Shown in pieces: positions 16,014 to 25,158 of a stretch of 52,170 bases of DNA. The position numbers were made by a program, and so were the translations under genes. Location of the stretch: NCBI GenBank assembly GCA_910586755.1, contig CAJUJM010000046.1, positions 1 to 52,170 on the forward strand. The letters are read 5' to 3'. A model generated the notes under the pieces. It did not search any database. It was given only the letters and a program-made list of their open reading frames with translations, and was not told the origin of the DNA. This DNA comes from an uncultured Lachnospiraceae bacterium (GTDB lineage Bacteria; Bacillota; Clostridia; Lachnospirales; Lachnospiraceae). Each line of letters opens with the position of its first letter. Positions within the stretch are counted from its first letter, which is position 1.

Positions 16014-17329
16014 CAGAAGAAGTGGTGGTGAGGAATTGCTCTATCGGCTCAGGCCGTCCCAAGATTTGCGTGCCCATTGTGGCAGGAACCAGGGAAGAGA
16101 TTTTAAAAAAAGCCAAGGAGCTGAATCAACAGCCCTTTGATTTGGTGGAATGGCGGGCAGACTGGTATGAAAAAGGGACGGATCCCGGGGAAGCCGTAAC
16201 TATCCTGAAAGATCTTCGGAAAATTCTGAGGGACGTTCCGATTTTGTTTACCTTCCGAACCAAAGAGGAAGGGGGAGAACAGGAGCTGGAGGGAAAAGCT
16301 TATTTGGAACTTAACTGCCAGGTTGCAGAGAGCCGCCTGGCGGATCTGGCTGATATAGAGCTTTCTGCCGGTTTGAGGATGGGGCAGGAAGGAGAAAAAG
16401 CTCTTAAGGAAGCAGTTCGTTCCATCCGCCGTCAGGGAATGGCTGTAGTGATGTCCAGCCATGATTTTGAGAAAACACCGGACAGCAAAGAACTTATGAA
16501 TCGTTTTTTCCGAATGGAAGAGCTGGAGGCGGATATTTTAAAAATAGCGGTAATGCCGGAGAGCCGGGAGGATGTGCTGACGTTGCTGTCCGCCACTTCT
16601 CAGATGGCAGATCATACTTCCCGCCCTCTGATTACCATGGCTATGGGCCCGTTAGGGGTGATAAGCCGTATGGCCGGAGAAGCCTTCGGGTCTGCCATAA
16701 CTTTTGCCAGCGCCGGAAAGGCCTCTGCGCCGGGCCAAATCGACGCAGGGAAGCTAAAGCAGGTACTGGAAATTCTCCATGAAGGCATGGCTTTGAAGGG
16801 ATCATCTCCTCTGCAAAAGCGGATTTTTATCATCGGTTTCATGGGAACCGGAAAGACCACGGTTTCCGCCTGTTTGTCTGAAAAGCTGGGCTGTCCGGCT
16901 GTGGAGATGGATCAGCGGCTCAGGGAAGAGTCAGGCATGGAGATTACAGATATTTTTGAGAAATATGGGGAAGAGCATTTCCGGGATTTGGAGACCAGCC
17001 TGATCCGCTCCATTGGGACAGAGCCCCCCTGTGTGGTTTCCTGCGGCGGCGGCGCTGTACTGCGTCCTGAAAATGTACGGATGATGAAGGACACCGGGGT
17101 GGTGGTTCTTTTGACTGCCCGGCCTGAGACGGTTTTGAGCCGGGTGAAGGGAGATGACTCCAGACCGAATCTTAAGGGACGAATGAGCACGGAGGGGATT
17201 GCCGGACTTATGGAGAAACGCCGCCTGGCCTATGAAACCGCGGCAGATATGACGGTGGAGACGGATCATCGGACTCCGGATGAGATTGGGGAGGAAATTA
17301 TGTCTGCTCTCCGAAAAAAGCAGACATAA
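16010..17329 (+). CDS. Fused 3-dehydroquinate dehydratase (type I) / shikimate kinase
   Basis: Two shikimate-pathway enzymes in one 439-aa chain. Residues about 17-260 are a type I dehydroquinate dehydratase (AroD): the general base His at about 151 in SSHDFEKTP, the Schiff-base Lys at about 178 in ILKIAVMP, and the conserved MAMGPLGVISRMAGEAFGS. Residues about 268-436 are a shikimate kinase (AroK): Walker A GFMGTGKTT (276-284), substrate-binding EMDQRLREESGMEI, FRDLE, CGGGAVLRPENV and the lid RPNLKG. These steps are not consecutive (AroE acts between them) and no aroE is next to it. All active-site residues checked are present, so both halves should work. The start overlaps the previous gene by 4 nt. 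Confidence 0.93.
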   Translation: MTEEVVVRNCSIGSGRPKICVPIVAGTREEILKKAKELNQQPFDLVEWRADWYEKGTDPGEAVTILKDLRKILRDVPILFTFRTKEEGGEQELEGKAYLELNCQVAESRLADLADIELSAGLRMGQEGEKALKEAVRSIRRQGMAVVMSSHDFEKTPDSKELMNRFFRMEELEADILKIAVMPESREDVLTLLSATSQMADHTSRPLITMAMGPLGVISRMAGEAFGSAITFASAGKASAPGQIDAGKLKQVLEILHEGMALKGSSPLQKRIFIIGFMGTGKTTVSACLSEKLGCPAVEMDQRLREESGMEITDIFEKYGEEHFRDLETSLIRSIGTEPPCVVSCGGGAVLRPENVRMMKDTGVVVLLTARPETVLSRVKGDDSRPNLKGRMSTEGIAGLMEKRRLAYETAADMTVETDHRTPDEIGEEIMSALRKKQT

Positions 17330-17343
17330 TCCGGAAAACTGTT

Positions 17344-17362
17344 ACGCGTTACGCGTTTTTTT
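17344..17362 (+). terminator. Short terminator after the aroD-aroK fusion
   Basis: A 5-bp GC stem (17344-17348 with 17352-17356) with a 3-nt loop, followed by a T-run to 17362. Short but of classic form. Confidence 0.5.
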
Positions 17363-17383
17363 GCACCAAATATGAAAAAAGAG

Positions 17384-17412
17384 TTGAAAATACCAGGATT
17401 ATATTATAAAAT
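17384..17412 (+). promoter_or_regulatory. Promoter of efp
   Basis: TTGAAA at 17384-17389 with TAAAAT at 17407-17412 at 17 bp (an alternative TATAAA starts at 17405). Confidence 0.55.
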
Positions 17413-17455
17413 AATCTGGATTGAAGAGTTGAACGACTTAAGGAGGAATATCTTT

Positions 17456-18013
17456 ATGATATCAGCAGGTGATTTTAGAAATGGCGTTACTTTGGAGATC
17501 GAAGGTAACGTAATGCAGATTTTGGAGTTTCAGCACGTAAAACCCGGAAAGGGAGCTGCTTTCGTCCGTACGAAATTAAAAAATGTTATCAGCGGCGGCG
17601 TAGTGGAGAAAACCTTCCGTCCTACTGAGAAGTTTCCGGCAGCAAGAATTGACAGAGTGGACATGCAGTACCTGTATGCTGATGGCGATTTATTCAACTT
17701 TATGAATGTTGAGACCTTTGACCAGGTGGCTTTAAACGCGGATACCATTGGCGATGCATTAAAGTTTGTAAAAGAAAATGAGATGGTAAAGGTTTGCTCC
17801 TACAATGGCAATGTATTTTCTGTAGAACCTCCTCTGTTTGTGGAGCTGGAGATTACAGATACAGAGCCAGGCTTTAAGGGCGACACCGCAACCGGAGCAA
17901 CCAAGCCTGCAACTGTAGAGACCGGAGCAACCGTTTCCGTGCCCCTGTTTGTTAGCCAGGGCGATAGGATTAAGATTGATACCAGAACCGGAGAGTATCT
18001 GTCCAGAGTTTAA
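17456..18013 (+). CDS. efp: Elongation factor P
   Basis: Ribosome factor that relieves stalling at polyproline stretches, 185 aa, full length. It has three beta-barrel domains, with KOW-like ISAGDFRNGVTLEIEGNVMQILEFQHVKPGKGAAFVRTKL at the N terminus; the tip Lys that can be modified lies in HVKPGKGAA (about residues 28-36). The C-terminal signature VPLFVSQGDRIKIDTRTGEYLSRV is present. The frame is open upstream to 17372, but the ATG at 17456 has a perfect AGGAGG site and matches family N termini. Confidence 0.97.
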   Translation: MISAGDFRNGVTLEIEGNVMQILEFQHVKPGKGAAFVRTKLKNVISGGVVEKTFRPTEKFPAARIDRVDMQYLYADGDLFNFMNVETFDQVALNADTIGDALKFVKENEMVKVCSYNGNVFSVEPPLFVELEITDTEPGFKGDTATGATKPATVETGATVSVPLFVSQGDRIKIDTRTGEYLSRV

Positions 18014-18040
18014 TCACAGGACTATGAAGATTGAAGGGAC

Positions 18041-18112
18041 AGGGCTGTCACAAAGTGAAAAAGGAGGATTTCTATTTATCAGACCTCCGCTGTTTCATTT
18101 TGAGGCAGCCCT
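18041..18112 (+). terminator. Branched terminator after efp
   Basis: Outer arms (18041-18060 and 18093-18112) pair over about 19 bp with few mismatches. A small GGAGG/CCTCC hairpin is nested inside. The arms resemble those at 13642 and 25083. Confidence 0.6.
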
Positions 18113-18149
18113 ATTTCCGTAACACAGGAGAAGAGTTGGGGAGACACAA

Positions 18150-18959
18150 ATGAGAAAATCAGTTAAAAAAATGGCAGCCTTATGTTTGGCCAGCGCAGTG
18201 ATGAGCTTTGGAGTGTCAATGGGGACTTATGCAGATACAGCAGGACCTGGAGCAGGACTTCCAGAGACAAGGAACACGACAATTCATGGAGGAGCAAGCG
18301 GCCCTGACGGAGGCTTTGGCAGCCAGGGGACTGCCTTAGAAGACATGACGGCAGTGGGACTGGATGTATCCATTGCAGAGATTACCGGTAATGTGGAGAT
18401 TGCTATTGCAGCTGCTCCCGGCAGTCCGGACAGTTACGGCATAGCTTATCCCAAAACCGTATACCGGGTAACAGGAGACGGGGGAGACGGATGGATTCAG
18501 ATTGCCTACGATGGCCATCTGGCATATCTGGATGGCAATTCCGGCCAGGTTACGGTAAAAAACACCTGGGATATTCCCAAGGCTGACGAAAGCCGGGCAG
18601 AAATTATAAAGCTGGCAATGAACCTTTTGGGAAGCCGTTATCAGATGGGAGGCGTGGATCCGGCATCTGGCTTTGATTGTTCCGGCTTTGTAGGATATTT
18701 AATGAAAAATGCTTCCGGCATAGAACTTCCCAGGACTTCCAGGGAACAGGCCTGCCAGGGTATGGATCGGGCGGCGGACGCCCTTCGGGTAGGAGATCTG
18801 ATTGCTTTTGGCTCCTCTCTGGATACGGTCAGCCACATAGGTGTTTATATTGGCGGTAATCGTATGATCCATGGAGACGGAACCGGGAAAGGCATTGCCA
18901 TCTGCGTTTGGAATGACAGAAGGGATATCATCAGAATCGCAAATGTTCTGGAAGACTAA
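18150..18959 (+). CDS. Secreted NlpC/P60 cell-wall endopeptidase with SH3-like domain
   Basis: Secreted peptidoglycan hydrolase, 269 aa. The signal peptide is at residues 1-29 (KKMAALCLASAVMSFGVSMGTYA, cleavage about YA-DT). A Gly-rich spacer follows, then an SH3-like region (about 75-135, VTGDGGDGWIQIAYDGHLAYL). The C-terminal NlpC/P60 domain has catalytic Cys in GFDCSGFVGYLM (about 175), His in DTVSHIGVYIGGNRMIHG (about 230) and a polar third residue downstream. The enzyme normally cuts D-Glu to diamino acid bonds in stem peptides. It is a single gene bounded by hairpins. Confidence 0.9.
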   Translation: MRKSVKKMAALCLASAVMSFGVSMGTYADTAGPGAGLPETRNTTIHGGASGPDGGFGSQGTALEDMTAVGLDVSIAEITGNVEIAIAAAPGSPDSYGIAYPKTVYRVTGDGGDGWIQIAYDGHLAYLDGNSGQVTVKNTWDIPKADESRAEIIKLAMNLLGSRYQMGGVDPASGFDCSGFVGYLMKNASGIELPRTSREQACQGMDRAADALRVGDLIAFGSSLDTVSHIGVYIGGNRMIHGDGTGKGIAICVWNDRRDIIRIANVLED

Positions 18960-18964
18960 ACCTG

Positions 18965-19017
18965 CATACGCCCGACGGCGGACGCGCCGCCGCACAGAAA
19001 AGTCTGGCGGGCGTATG
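18965..19017 (+). other. GC-rich stem-loop between NlpC/P60 gene and argS
   Basis: A perfect 10-bp stem (18965-18974 with 19008-19017) encloses a GGCGG/CCGCC inner hairpin. A further GCCGCC/GGCGGC repeat lies just downstream (about 19037-19057). There is no T-run, so it is a weak terminator or another RNA structure. No T-box motif for arginine was found. Confidence 0.45.
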
Positions 19018-19095
19018 GGGCATCCCTGAACTTATGCCGCCTGCCGGCGGCGGACTTTCAAAGTAAAAGGTTTTGCAAGAAGGAGGAGACATCCT

Positions 19096-20862
19096 ATGAA
19101 AAAAGCCCTTACCATGATGGAAGAGGAGCTAAAGCAGGCTTTTACGGCCTGCGGATATGAAGAAAAATTTGCCAAGGCAGTATTGTCCAACCGGCCTGAT
19201 CTCTGTGAATATCAGTGCAATGGGGCTATGGCTGCCGCTAAGGCTTACAAAAAGAAACCCATTGATATTGCTGCAGAGGTGGCAAATAAGCTTTCGGATT
19301 CCCGGATTTTTTCGATGAAAGAGGCAGTAATGCCAGGCTTTCTCAATTTGAAGATCAGCGAAGAGTTTGCGGCTGGGTATTTAAATAAGATGGCAGGAGA
19401 AGAAAAGCTGGGGTTAGATGAGGCTGAGAACCCGGAGACCATTATGGTAGATTACGGCGGAGCCAATGTGGCAAAGCCCCTTCATGTAGGGCATCTGCGC
19501 TCTGCAGTTATCGGCGAGTCTGTTAAGCGCATGGGCCGGTTCCTGGGCCATAAAACCATTGGGGACGTTCACCTGGGAGACTGGGGCCTTCAGATGGGTC
19601 TGATTATTGAGGAGCTTCGGGACAGAAAACCGGAACTTGTATATTTTGATGAAACCTATGCAGGAGAATACCCCAAAGAGGCTCCCTTTACCATTGGAGA
19701 GCTGGAGGAGATTTATCCGGCCGCCAGCGCCAAATCCAAACAGGACGAGGCCTTTAAGGAGCGGGCGCAGACTGCCACATTCCGCCTTCAGAACGGGTAT
19801 GCTCCGTACCGGGCAATCTGGAAACACATTATGGCGGTTTCCCTGGCAGATTTAAAGAAAAATTACGCCAGCTTAAACGTGGAGTTCGATCTGTGGAAAG
19901 GGGAGAGTGATGCCCAGGAGTATATTCCGGATCTGATTGACGATTTAATTCGACAGGGGCTGGCCTATGAGAGCCAGGGAGCATTGGTGGTAGACATTGG
20001 GGAGGAGACGGATTCCAAGGAGCTTCCGCCCTGTATTGTGAGAAAGTCTGACGGCGCGGCCCTCTATGCCACCTCCGATCTGGCTACGATTATTGAGAGG
20101 GAAAGGGATTTCCATCCGGATCGCTATATTTACATTGCAGATAAACGACAGGATCTGCATTTTACCCAGGTATTCCGGGTGGCTAAAAAAGCAGGCATTG
20201 TAAAGAAGGATATGCCCATGGCCTTTTTAGGCTTCGGCACCATGAACGGCAAGGACGGCAAGCCTTTCAAGACCCGGGATGGGGGCGTAATGCGCCTGGA
20301 GCATCTGATTGCAGGGATTAATGACCAGGTATTTAAGCGAATTATGGAGAACCGGACCGTTACAGAAGATGAAGCCAGGGATACTGCCCGGATCGTGGGC
20401 CTTGCCGCCTTAAAATACGGCGACTTGTCCAACCAGGCAGGAAAGGATTATATCTTCGATATTGACCGGTTTATTTCCTTTGAGGGGAATACAGGCCCTT
20501 ATATTCTCTATACCATTGTCCGGATCAAATCTATTTTAACGAAATTTGCGGAAAATGGGGGCAAGGTGGAAGCAGGACGGATCCTTCCTCCTGCTTCGGA
20601 CTCAGAAAAAGGGCTGGCCCTGCAGCTTTTAAAGTTTAACGAGGTGATGGAGACCAGCTTTGAAGATCTGGCGCCTCATAAGGTCTGTCAGTATATTTAT
20701 GAGCTATCCAATGAGTTTAACCGTTTTTATCACGACACCAAGATTCTTTCTGAGGAGGATCCTGCCCGCCAGGCAGGCTATATCAGCCTGATTATGTTGA
20801 CAAAGGATGTCCTCACTACAGCCATCGGAGTGCTGGGAATTGAGGCTCCGGAGAGAATGTAA
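19096..20862 (+). CDS. argS: Arginyl-tRNA synthetase
   Basis: Class I aminoacyl-tRNA synthetase charging tRNA-Arg, 588 aa. An N-terminal Add-1 tRNA-recognition domain (about 1-105) is followed by the HIGH-type motif in VAKPLHVGHLRSAVIGES (about 126-143). The KMSK loop is in the ArgS form (GKPFKTRDGGVMRLEHL, about 390-406). A DALR anticodon-binding domain ends in EAPERM as usual. The start ATG has an AAGGAGGAG site. An intergenic hairpin precedes it and the SNF2 helicase gene follows after 29 nt. Confidence 0.97.
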   Translation: MKKALTMMEEELKQAFTACGYEEKFAKAVLSNRPDLCEYQCNGAMAAAKAYKKKPIDIAAEVANKLSDSRIFSMKEAVMPGFLNLKISEEFAAGYLNKMAGEEKLGLDEAENPETIMVDYGGANVAKPLHVGHLRSAVIGESVKRMGRFLGHKTIGDVHLGDWGLQMGLIIEELRDRKPELVYFDETYAGEYPKEAPFTIGELEEIYPAASAKSKQDEAFKERAQTATFRLQNGYAPYRAIWKHIMAVSLADLKKNYASLNVEFDLWKGESDAQEYIPDLIDDLIRQGLAYESQGALVVDIGEETDSKELPPCIVRKSDGAALYATSDLATIIERERDFHPDRYIYIADKRQDLHFTQVFRVAKKAGIVKKDMPMAFLGFGTMNGKDGKPFKTRDGGVMRLEHLIAGINDQVFKRIMENRTVTEDEARDTARIVGLAALKYGDLSNQAGKDYIFDIDRFISFEGNTGPYILYTIVRIKSILTKFAENGGKVEAGRILPPASDSEKGLALQLLKFNEVMETSFEDLAPHKVCQYIYELSNEFNRFYHDTKILSEEDPARQAGYISLIMLTKDVLTTAIGVLGIEAPERM

Positions 20863-20891
20863 AGTCAGCTTCAGATTGCGGGGAACGTAGG

Positions 20892-23800
20892 GTGAACATT
20901 TCGGAAATGAAAGTAAACACCTTCTGGAAAGGTGAGGTGGGAGTCAAAGGCCTCTGCAGGGATCAGGATCACACCTATCAGGTAAGCTTATATGTCAAGG
21001 GTAGTCAGCTTCGCGACTACTCTTGTTCATGTGCAGAAGGAAATTCCTACAAAGGCCCCTGCGCTCATGCAAGGGCTCTTTACCAGGCCTATGAGACTAG
21101 CGGGGGATCGAATGCCAGGCCGGTGTATACGGATCAGGAGGTCCGGACCATGATCCGGGAATATACCAACGGAGAGGTGGCCCGGATTATCAGAGAGGGG
21201 GAAACCTCTTCCCTGAGGCTTGTACCGGTTCTATTAGTTGGGCAGAAAGGAAAGGATGTCCGCCTGGAATTTAAAATCGGCCGGGAACGGCTGTATCTTG
21301 TCAAAGATTTAGACGCATTTACCCAGGCAATGGAAGCAGGAGCGCTGATGAGCTATGGAAAAAGCCTTTCCTTTCACCACAGTCTGGAGGCTTTTGAGGA
21401 ATCCAGCAGGCCTATGGCAGAATTTGTTATGGAGCTGGTGAATACTTATCAAGAGTATTACAGCCAGTTTCGAAAGACATCCTTTGAGGTTCGCCCTTCT
21501 TTAAAGGAGCTTATCCTAAGCCGGGAAAACAGGGATCGATTCTTTGCCATGTGTCTGGATCGGCCGGTGGAAACCCGGATTCAAAACGGGCCGGTAACGC
21601 CTTATTTGGTAAGCCGCCTGAACCCGGATTTCCGCATCCAGATAAAGAAAAAGGGGCTGGACGGCCTGGAGGCCCGCCTGCTGGAATATGAGTTCAGCTT
21701 TATGGGGGAGCGCCACCTTTATCTGGGGAGTCAGGGGAAGATCTGCCGGTGTGATGAGAGCTGCAGCCAGGCTATGCGGGTCTTTGTGGAACAGATGGCG
21801 GCCCGCCCGGGGCAGGCTATTACAGTAAATGACCGGGATGTGCCTTTATTTTATCAGAGAGTATTAAAAAAGATAGAAGTCTACAGCCTGGTAGAAACCC
21901 AGGATATTGACTGGGAGAGATACCGGACAGAACCCTTAAGAGCTACCTTCCGTTTTGACAGTCAAAGGCCTGGTGAGATTACCTTGGAGCCGGTGCTTTC
22001 CTATGGGGATTACTCCTTTCAGCCAGTGGAGGACGAGCTGGTGCCAAGGCGCATCAGCCGGGATATCCCCGGGGAATTCCGCATCAGCCAGACCATTACC
22101 CGATACTTCCGCTACAAAGAGCCGGAGGGAAGGAAGCTAGTGATCCGGGATGATGAGGATGCTTTATACCGGCTGGTTCTGGAAGGGATTGAAGAATTCC
22201 GGCAGCTGGGAGAGGTAGTTCTTTCGGAAGAAGTAAACCGGTGGAAAATCCGCAGGGCAGAAGGACTCCGGGTTGGAGTAAGCGTTTTAGAAGGCTGGCT
22301 TAATCTCCAGGTGGAAGCAGAGGGGATGACCAGAGCAGAGCTGGCAAAGGTGCTCAGCGCTTACCGCCAGAAAAAGAAATATTACCGCTTGAAAAGCGGA
22401 GAATTTCTACAATTGGAAAGCAACGGTATTTTAGCAGTTGCCAAGCTGGCCGATGACTTAGCCCTGACGAAAAGCGAGATAGCGGGAGGGGAGGTCCGCC
22501 TTCCCTCTTACCGGGCCCTGTATCTGGATCAGCTGTTTAAGGAAGAGCCGGGAGTGCCTTTTCGCCGGGATCAGAGTTTTCGGGCCCTGGTCCGGGGAAT
22601 GAAGTCGGTGGAGGATGCAGATTACCAGATTCCACAGAGCCTGGAACCGGTGCTTAGAGGCTATCAGAAATACGGGTTCCGTTGGCTGAAAACCCTGGAT
22701 GCCAGACGGTTTGGAGGGATTCTGGCCGATGATATGGGCCTGGGAAAGACCATTCAGATCATTGCCCTTTTAGCTGATGAATACGGGCGGCAGGAGACAG
22801 AGGGTAAGGACTTGTTATCTCTGGTGGTGTGCCCGGCTTCTTTGGTTTATAATTGGGAGCATGAGTTTCAAAAGTTTGCCCCCGGACTTCCGGTATGCAT
22901 TGTTGCGGGAGCGGCAAAGGACAGAGAGCGGATTCTGGAAAATCTGGCAGAAGAGAGGAACAGAACAGGACGGCAGATCCTGATTACATCTTACGATCTG
23001 CTGCGCCGGGATATTGCCTTTTATGAAAAGCTGTCGTTTCGGTATCAGATTATTGATGAAGCCCAGTTTATTAAAAATGCAGGAACCCAGAATGCCAGGG
23101 CAGTAAAGAGGGTTTCTGCTATAACCCGGTTTGCCTTAACAGGCACTCCCATTGAGAACCGGCTGGGGGAGCTGTGGAGTATTTTTGACTATTTGATGCC
23201 GGGATTTTTGTTTAGCTATCAGCGGTTTAAAAAGGATTTTGAAATTCCCATTGTAAAGGAACAGGAGCCGGAAGCTCTAAAGAGCCTGAAACGCCTGACC
23301 GGACCTTTTATCCTGCGCCGGGTAAAGGGGGATGTGCTGAAAGATCTTCCGGAAAAGCTGGAAACCTGTGTGTATTCCCGGATGGAAGGCCCGCAAAAGG
23401 AACTTTACGCTGCCAATGCCGGGATTCTCAAAGAGATGCTGTCAGAGGACGGGGAGGAGGATTTTTCCGACAGGTTTCAGATTTTGGCTCAGCTTACCAG
23501 GCTCCGCCAGATCTGCTGCGATCCTGGCCTATGCTATGAAAATTACCGGGGAGGTTCGGCGAAGCTGGAAACCTGTATGGAGCTTTTGGAGAGCGGGGCC
23601 GCCGGCGGGCATAAGATTTTATTGTTTTCCCAGTTTACCTCCATGCTGGCCCTGATTGAGTCCAGACTTAAAAACAGAGAAATTGGATATTATAAACTAA
23701 CCGGCGAGACTCCCAAAAAAGATCGCCTTCACATGGTGGACTCCTTTCAGAAGGATGCCACGCCGGTATTTTTAATTTCCTTAAAAGCAGGGGGTACTGG

Positions 23801-24074
23801 GCTGAACCTGACGGCGGCAGATACGGTGATCCATTACGACCCATGGTGGAATGTGGCGGCTCAGAATCAGGCTACGGATCGGGCCCATCGGATTGGCCAG
23901 GAAAAGCAGATTCATGTGTACAAGTTGATTACCAGAAACACCATTGAAGAAAATATTCTTACTCTTCAGGAAGCCAAAAGCCGTCTGGCCGGTCAGGTTG
24001 TAGACGGACCGCCGCCTTCCCTTGCCTCATTAAGCAAAAAGGGATTATTGCAGCTGCTGGGGATGGAACAGTAA
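20892..24074 (+). CDS. SWIM zinc-finger SNF2/RapA-type helicase
   Basis: Large DNA-dependent ATPase, 1060 aa. A SWIM zinc finger (SCSCAEG...CAHARAL, about residues 44-66) is followed by a long bacterial SNF2-associated region (about 70-570) and then the helicase core. Core motifs are DDMGLGKT (Walker A, about 614), SYDLLRRD, DEAQ (about 720), TGTPIENRLGELWS, and in the C-terminal lobe LLFSQFTSM, SLKAGGTGLNLTAADTVIHYDPWWN and QATDRAHRIGQ. Such proteins remodel nucleoprotein or RNA polymerase complexes (HepA/RapA relatives); the exact role in clostridia is not established. The start is GTG (20892) or ATG (20907); neither has a strong ribosome binding site. It is probably cotranscribed with argS. 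Confidence 0.92.
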   Translation: MNISEMKVNTFWKGEVGVKGLCRDQDHTYQVSLYVKGSQLRDYSCSCAEGNSYKGPCAHARALYQAYETSGGSNARPVYTDQEVRTMIREYTNGEVARIIREGETSSLRLVPVLLVGQKGKDVRLEFKIGRERLYLVKDLDAFTQAMEAGALMSYGKSLSFHHSLEAFEESSRPMAEFVMELVNTYQEYYSQFRKTSFEVRPSLKELILSRENRDRFFAMCLDRPVETRIQNGPVTPYLVSRLNPDFRIQIKKKGLDGLEARLLEYEFSFMGERHLYLGSQGKICRCDESCSQAMRVFVEQMAARPGQAITVNDRDVPLFYQRVLKKIEVYSLVETQDIDWERYRTEPLRATFRFDSQRPGEITLEPVLSYGDYSFQPVEDELVPRRISRDIPGEFRISQTITRYFRYKEPEGRKLVIRDDEDALYRLVLEGIEEFRQLGEVVLSEEVNRWKIRRAEGLRVGVSVLEGWLNLQVEAEGMTRAELAKVLSAYRQKKKYYRLKSGEFLQLESNGILAVAKLADDLALTKSEIAGGEVRLPSYRALYLDQLFKEEPGVPFRRDQSFRALVRGMKSVEDADYQIPQSLEPVLRGYQKYGFRWLKTLDARRFGGILADDMGLGKTIQIIALLADEYGRQETEGKDLLSLVVCPASLVYNWEHEFQKFAPGLPVCIVAGAAKDRERILENLAEERNRTGRQILITSYDLLRRDIAFYEKLSFRYQIIDEAQFIKNAGTQNARAVKRVSAITRFALTGTPIENRLGELWSIFDYLMPGFLFSYQRFKKDFEIPIVKEQEPEALKSLKRLTGPFILRRVKGDVLKDLPEKLETCVYSRMEGPQKELYAANAGILKEMLSEDGEEDFSDRFQILAQLTRLRQICCDPGLCYENYRGGSAKLETCMELLESGAAGGHKILLFSQFTSMLALIESRLKNREIGYYKLTGETPKKDRLHMVDSFQKDATPVFLISLKAGGTGLNLTAADTVIHYDPWWNVAAQNQATDRAHRIGQEKQIHVYKLITRNTIEENILTLQEAKSRLAGQVVDGPPPSLASLSKKGLLQLLGMEQ

Positions 24075-24077
24075 TAC

Positions 24078-24106
24078 TTGCTTTCAGAGGGGAAAACGGG
24101 TATAAT
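24078..24106 (+). promoter_or_regulatory. Sigma-A promoter of the DUF4364 gene
   Basis: TTGCTT at 24078-24083, 17-bp spacer, perfect TATAAT at 24101-24106. Confidence 0.8.
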
Positions 24107-24159
24107 AGTACGAGAATAAACGCAGCAAAGAATTGGACTGCCTGTAAAGGAGAAGCGAG

Positions 24160-24681
24160 ATGCTGTCAGAACCTATGACATTATATAAATTGATGAATCT
24201 TTATATGCTGAAGCAAGTGAACTTTCCGCTGACCAATGCACAGCTTTCCAATTTTTTCCTGGATCGGGAATATACAACCTATTTTACTCTGCAGCAGGCT
24301 TTAAACGAGCTTTTAGATGCCGGACTGGTCCGCAAAGAGACGCTGCATAACAGCAGCCGTTATGAGATTACCCAGGAGGGGGAAGACACTCTGGAGTTTT
24401 TCGGAAAGAAGATTTCCCCGGCTATTATTGAAGATATCGATCAATATCTGAAAGAAAATAAATTCCGGCTTCGGGATGAGGTAGGGGTGGTTTCCGACTA
24501 CTACAAGTCCACCAACCAGGATTATATCGTCCACTGTGAAGTGCGGGAAGGCAAGACCGTGCTGATTGAGCTGAACTTGTCAGTTCCGGATAAGGAACAG
24601 GCAGAGGCTATGTGCAGCCAGTGGAGGGAAAAGAGCCAGGAAATTTATGCATTTGCTATGAAATCACTGATGAGCAGTTAA
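24160..24681 (+). CDS. DUF4364 family protein, winged-helix-like
   Basis: A 173-aa cytoplasmic protein recognised as DUF4364, a clostridial family. The N-terminal half (about 1-85) looks like a winged helix: helices in TLYKLMNLYMLKQVNFPLTNAQLSNFFLD and YFTLQQALNELLDAGLVRKETLHNSSRYEITQEGEDTLEFF, as in PadR/MarR-like regulators. The C-terminal half has a strand-rich IVHCEVREGKTVLIELNLSVPDKEQAE segment. Function unknown; a DNA-binding regulator is plausible. It has its own strong promoter and is followed 23 nt later by a small membrane protein. Confidence 0.8.
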   Translation: MLSEPMTLYKLMNLYMLKQVNFPLTNAQLSNFFLDREYTTYFTLQQALNELLDAGLVRKETLHNSSRYEITQEGEDTLEFFGKKISPAIIEDIDQYLKENKFRLRDEVGVVSDYYKSTNQDYIVHCEVREGKTVLIELNLSVPDKEQAEAMCSQWREKSQEIYAFAMKSLMSS

Positions 24682-24704
24682 GAGCTGACAGGCAGGAGGG
24701 GGAT

Positions 24705-25046
24705 ATGAACAGACAAGAGAAGCTATCTTATACAGGGAGAATGCGGCAGGAGATAGTTAAAGAGCTGGCCCGTATGGAGAAAAAGAAAAAGAGGCTGAAG
24801 CTGAAGATTTATTTGTTATTTGTATTGCCGGTTTTTATTGTGATCCTGGCGGTAAAAGTGCTTCGCACCTATCTTCATCTTAAGCTGCGCCGGGTCGGGA
24901 AGGCCCTGAGACCGGTTCCGGCTCGAAAGGAGCCGATAGAAGCAGAGTACATTACCCCTGAGCCGGTTGTGACAGAGCCAGCTTCCGAAACAGACAGATC
25001 AGACACGAAACCGGAGGCTACTGTAAAAATTACAGAAGAATGGTAA
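24705..25046 (+). CDS. Small single-pass membrane protein, unknown
   Basis: A 113-aa protein I do not recognise. A charged, Lys-rich N terminus (about 1-36, coiled-coil-like RQEIVKELARMEKKKKRLKLK) is followed by one membrane segment (IYLLFVLPVFIVILAVKVL, about 37-56). A Pro/Glu/Thr-rich tail of about 55 residues follows. The Lys block before the segment favours N terminus inside, tail outside. The ATG at 24705 has a GGAGGGGG site. It is probably cotranscribed with the DUF4364 gene and ends before a terminator. Confidence 0.7.
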   Translation: MNRQEKLSYTGRMRQEIVKELARMEKKKKRLKLKIYLLFVLPVFIVILAVKVLRTYLHLKLRRVGKALRPVPARKEPIEAEYITPEPVVTEPASETDRSDTKPEATVKITEEW

Positions 25047-25082
25047 GACGAAACAGTTCAGACTGTTGCGGTAAGACATTGA

Positions 25083-25135
25083 GGGCTGTCGCAAAACGAG
25101 ACAGAGAAGCTTTCGTTTTGCGGCGGCCCCCTTTT
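25083..25135 (+). terminator. Terminator before the DUF5717 operon
   Basis: Arms at about 25083-25099 and 25113-25129 pair almost fully (GGGC...CGCAAAACGA with TCGTTTTGCG...GCCC) and lead into CTTTT. Closely similar in sequence to the terminators at 13642 and 18041. Confidence 0.75.
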
Positions 25136-25158
25136 GACTGCTTTTATCTTTCAAATCT

